From Monarcha castaneiventris obscurior (lineage: Eukaryota > Chordata > Aves > Passeriformes > Monarchidae), in assembly GCA_026261815.1 (NCBI GenBank), contig JAMPIT010000886.1, positions 19,140,001 to 19,204,000 of the forward strand: a stretch of DNA of 64,000 nt. Reading direction: 5' to 3'. Position numbers and translations under genes: made by a program. Within the stretch, counting starts at the first letter, position 1. Every line of letters starts with the position of its first letter. Below, in pieces: positions 62,101 through 64,000 of the stretch. The notes beneath the pieces are model-generated. The model saw nothing but the letters and a program-made list of their open reading frames with translations, made no database searches and had not been told where the DNA came from.

Positions 62101-64000
62101 TTTTTCTGATAATCATATCCAAATTAAAGAAACTAATTCACAGTGAAGCTGATTGATATCTCCAATGCCATATATTAGACCAGTAGCAAGAGAGTAAGTA
62201 TTAAGACCACCAGTAACTGCTATATGCACATCACTGCCATTTGCTTCAATACTAGCTGCAAAAATATTTGAGAAGAAAATGGGGAGAAGGGTAATTTACT
62301 GTGATTTCCCTTCCTCAGTGTCCAAAAACATTTCCAAAATAGCTTGACCAACAGGCTGTAGTATGTATAGCTATATTTGTGTAAGTAGAAAAATTTCTCA
62401 ATTAAAATTGAAATATTTCTTCTTCTTTAAGTTTTGGGGTGGGTAATGTTAAGCATTAAAATTATCATACTTTTTGTTAAGGAATACAAGCATTTTGTTA
62501 AAAAATAAGAGAAGTACAATATTTAGACTCATCAGAATTTTTTTCCCTGAGAAAATGTAATGAAAAGCAAATGTTTTTCAGGTCATTCTGTATCTACCTT
62601 TTCTCTGGAAGGAAAAAAATTGTTTTAAGCAAATTACTTCCCTGCTTTGGCATTTTTGAGTCCAGGTTTCATACTCAATCAAAGTACATTTGTGTTGCCG
62701 CCTTATGGAAGGGAGCAGCAAGAATTTGGTGTTCCTCAGATATGTAGAGACACAATGTCAATGGTCTTGATGACTTTTTGGTCAAGGAGCAGCAACACTG
62801 GTGGTTAGTAAGTTGGGTTAGCCTGGGGTTTGTCTCTGATACTTTCTCAAAGCAGGTCCCTGTGTTGCCTTCCTGTAATAACTCCTGAACTGCATTTGCA
62901 GAGCCATGTTTTGGGGAAGGGCCTGGACACCTCATTGCCCCAGCTCATCCTACTGAAGCCATTCCTTATACAACAATAACATCTTTACGTACTACAGAGC
63001 ACTTTGTATGCTGCTTGGCATATCCCAACTGGAACCATGTGCTCACTCCCTGCCATTCCACTTCCAGAGTCACACATTAAAAAATTAGTTCCTTCTCCAT
63101 CTGAAATTGCAAAATCTGCTTATCCTTCTCTCACAGGGACAAAGTCTTAGCTGGTAGAATTTAGTGGGATCCATTGCTATTCACTGATGCTGCCAGTTGT
63201 CCTGCAAGTTCCTGTTCCACTGACAGATTTTATTTATTGCATGCAGCTGGTATAATATGCCCAAATCTACATGGCTGTTTCCCAGGACTGTGTAACCAGG
63301 ACAGCAAAATAATTGTTTCAGAGCATGGACAGAGTCCACCCAGATTCTTCCATCAGATCATGAGCAATGGTCTATGGTGAGCTGCCAGTGGCATAAAGAG
63401 AAATTACGTAAGCCGAGTCATTAAACTGACAGCCTCCTTTCAAAGGATGAAATGCACACACGTTCATCCGAACACAACATATATGCTTCACTACAAATGG
63501 GACTTGTGCAGGTTAAACTTTCTTCTGTGTAGGACCAGTTGTCCCTTCTGAGCCACATTCTTACCTCATGTAAGTTGGTGTCTTCATGTTATCCTCCCAA
63601 AGCCCTGTTGAGATGAAATCTCCTCCCCACCCCGCAAGCTAACGATCTGGAGCTTTCCATACAGTGACAAAAATTCCACATTTTTAGTACTGCTTTGTTG
63701 CTATCATCACCGAGTAAGGGTCTGTTCATCACATGGTCTGCCCTGTATTTTTGTCAAAACAGAAATACAACAATTACTCTCATTTCTCTCAAAGGTCCTG
63801 TGCATACACTTCTTGCTCTAAAGTAGGGAATATAGTTTGTCTGAACTTCACTTGAGTATTGGTCATTTTCAATATGTTTCTGTTATATTAATGGAAAAAT
63901 ATGGGAGCCCTCCGGTGGTAAAAATAATACCTTTAATTTCCCATAGATGATAACCAGAATCTGTAACCTAGCAGACAAAGTGCCTACTTCAGCTTTCAAA
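62101..64000. other. non-coding, no firm feature
   Basis: AT-rich, especially 62390-62600. No gene or clear repeat is recognised. Confidence 0.6.

Noticed and set aside
1..64000. Bacterial or phage systems, CRISPR arrays, operons, tRNA and rRNA genes
   Set aside because: No regularly spaced direct repeats with unique spacers, no dense co-directional genes with ribosome binding sites, and no tRNA or rRNA signatures were seen; CR1 elements place the DNA in a bird genome.
1..64000. Endogenous retrovirus
   Set aside because: No paired LTRs, primer-binding site, or gag/pol/env-like frames were recognised on either strand.

Overview
This window reads as non-coding vertebrate nuclear DNA, almost certainly from a bird. 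The clearest marker is the CR1 family of LINEs: two nearly identical 3'-end copies (7768-8218 and 33220-33796), a short 3' tail ending in the ATTCTGTGATTCT-type terminus (13060-13201), and two much older CR1/L3-like fragments (38340-38690 and 61731-62100). Several eroded MIR-like core-SINE fragments and avian-style microsatellites (CA, CT, GATA) fit the same picture. I found no convincing protein-coding gene, tRNA, rRNA, CRISPR array, bacterial operon or intact virus. Most open frames are below 130 codons, match no family I recognise, and look like chance. The longest (332-380 codons, 45406-46626) are forced by a T-poor tandem repeat.

Layout. 1-9 kb: unremarkable sequence, a candidate conserved block at 5700-5990, the first young CR1, then a second AT-rich candidate block at 8640-9020. 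9-19 kb: CT/CA and A-rich repeats, a MIR-like fragment, a CR1 tail, and candidate regulatory blocks at 12105-12410 (with a perfect PBX-PREP/MEIS decamer) and 15905-16125 (POU octamer plus SOX core). A 129-bp open segment with good splice signals lies at 18507-18635 on the minus strand, but it is weak as a gene call. 19-33 kb: a paired homeodomain-site block between two CA arrays (22250-22636), a small GC-rich block near 29.5 kb, and a candidate block at 32500-32900. 33-46 kb: a 96-bp GATA array beside the second young CR1, an AT-rich candidate element at 34561-34925, a CpG-dense block at 39130-39410, a G-quadruplex motif at 42260-42304, a long purine-rich tract, and a roughly 770-bp 5/6-mer minisatellite. 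46-64 kb: MIR-like fossils, a large AT-rich candidate element (52440-53035) flanked on both sides by purine tracts, a pyrimidine-rich tract, one more candidate element (56030-56380), and a nested hairpin beside an old CR1.

How it may work together (inference): many AT-rich, homeodomain-site-bearing blocks without exons resemble a regulatory gene desert or a very long intron near a developmental gene. The target gene cannot be named from this window. All conserved-element calls rest on composition and motifs, not on an alignment.
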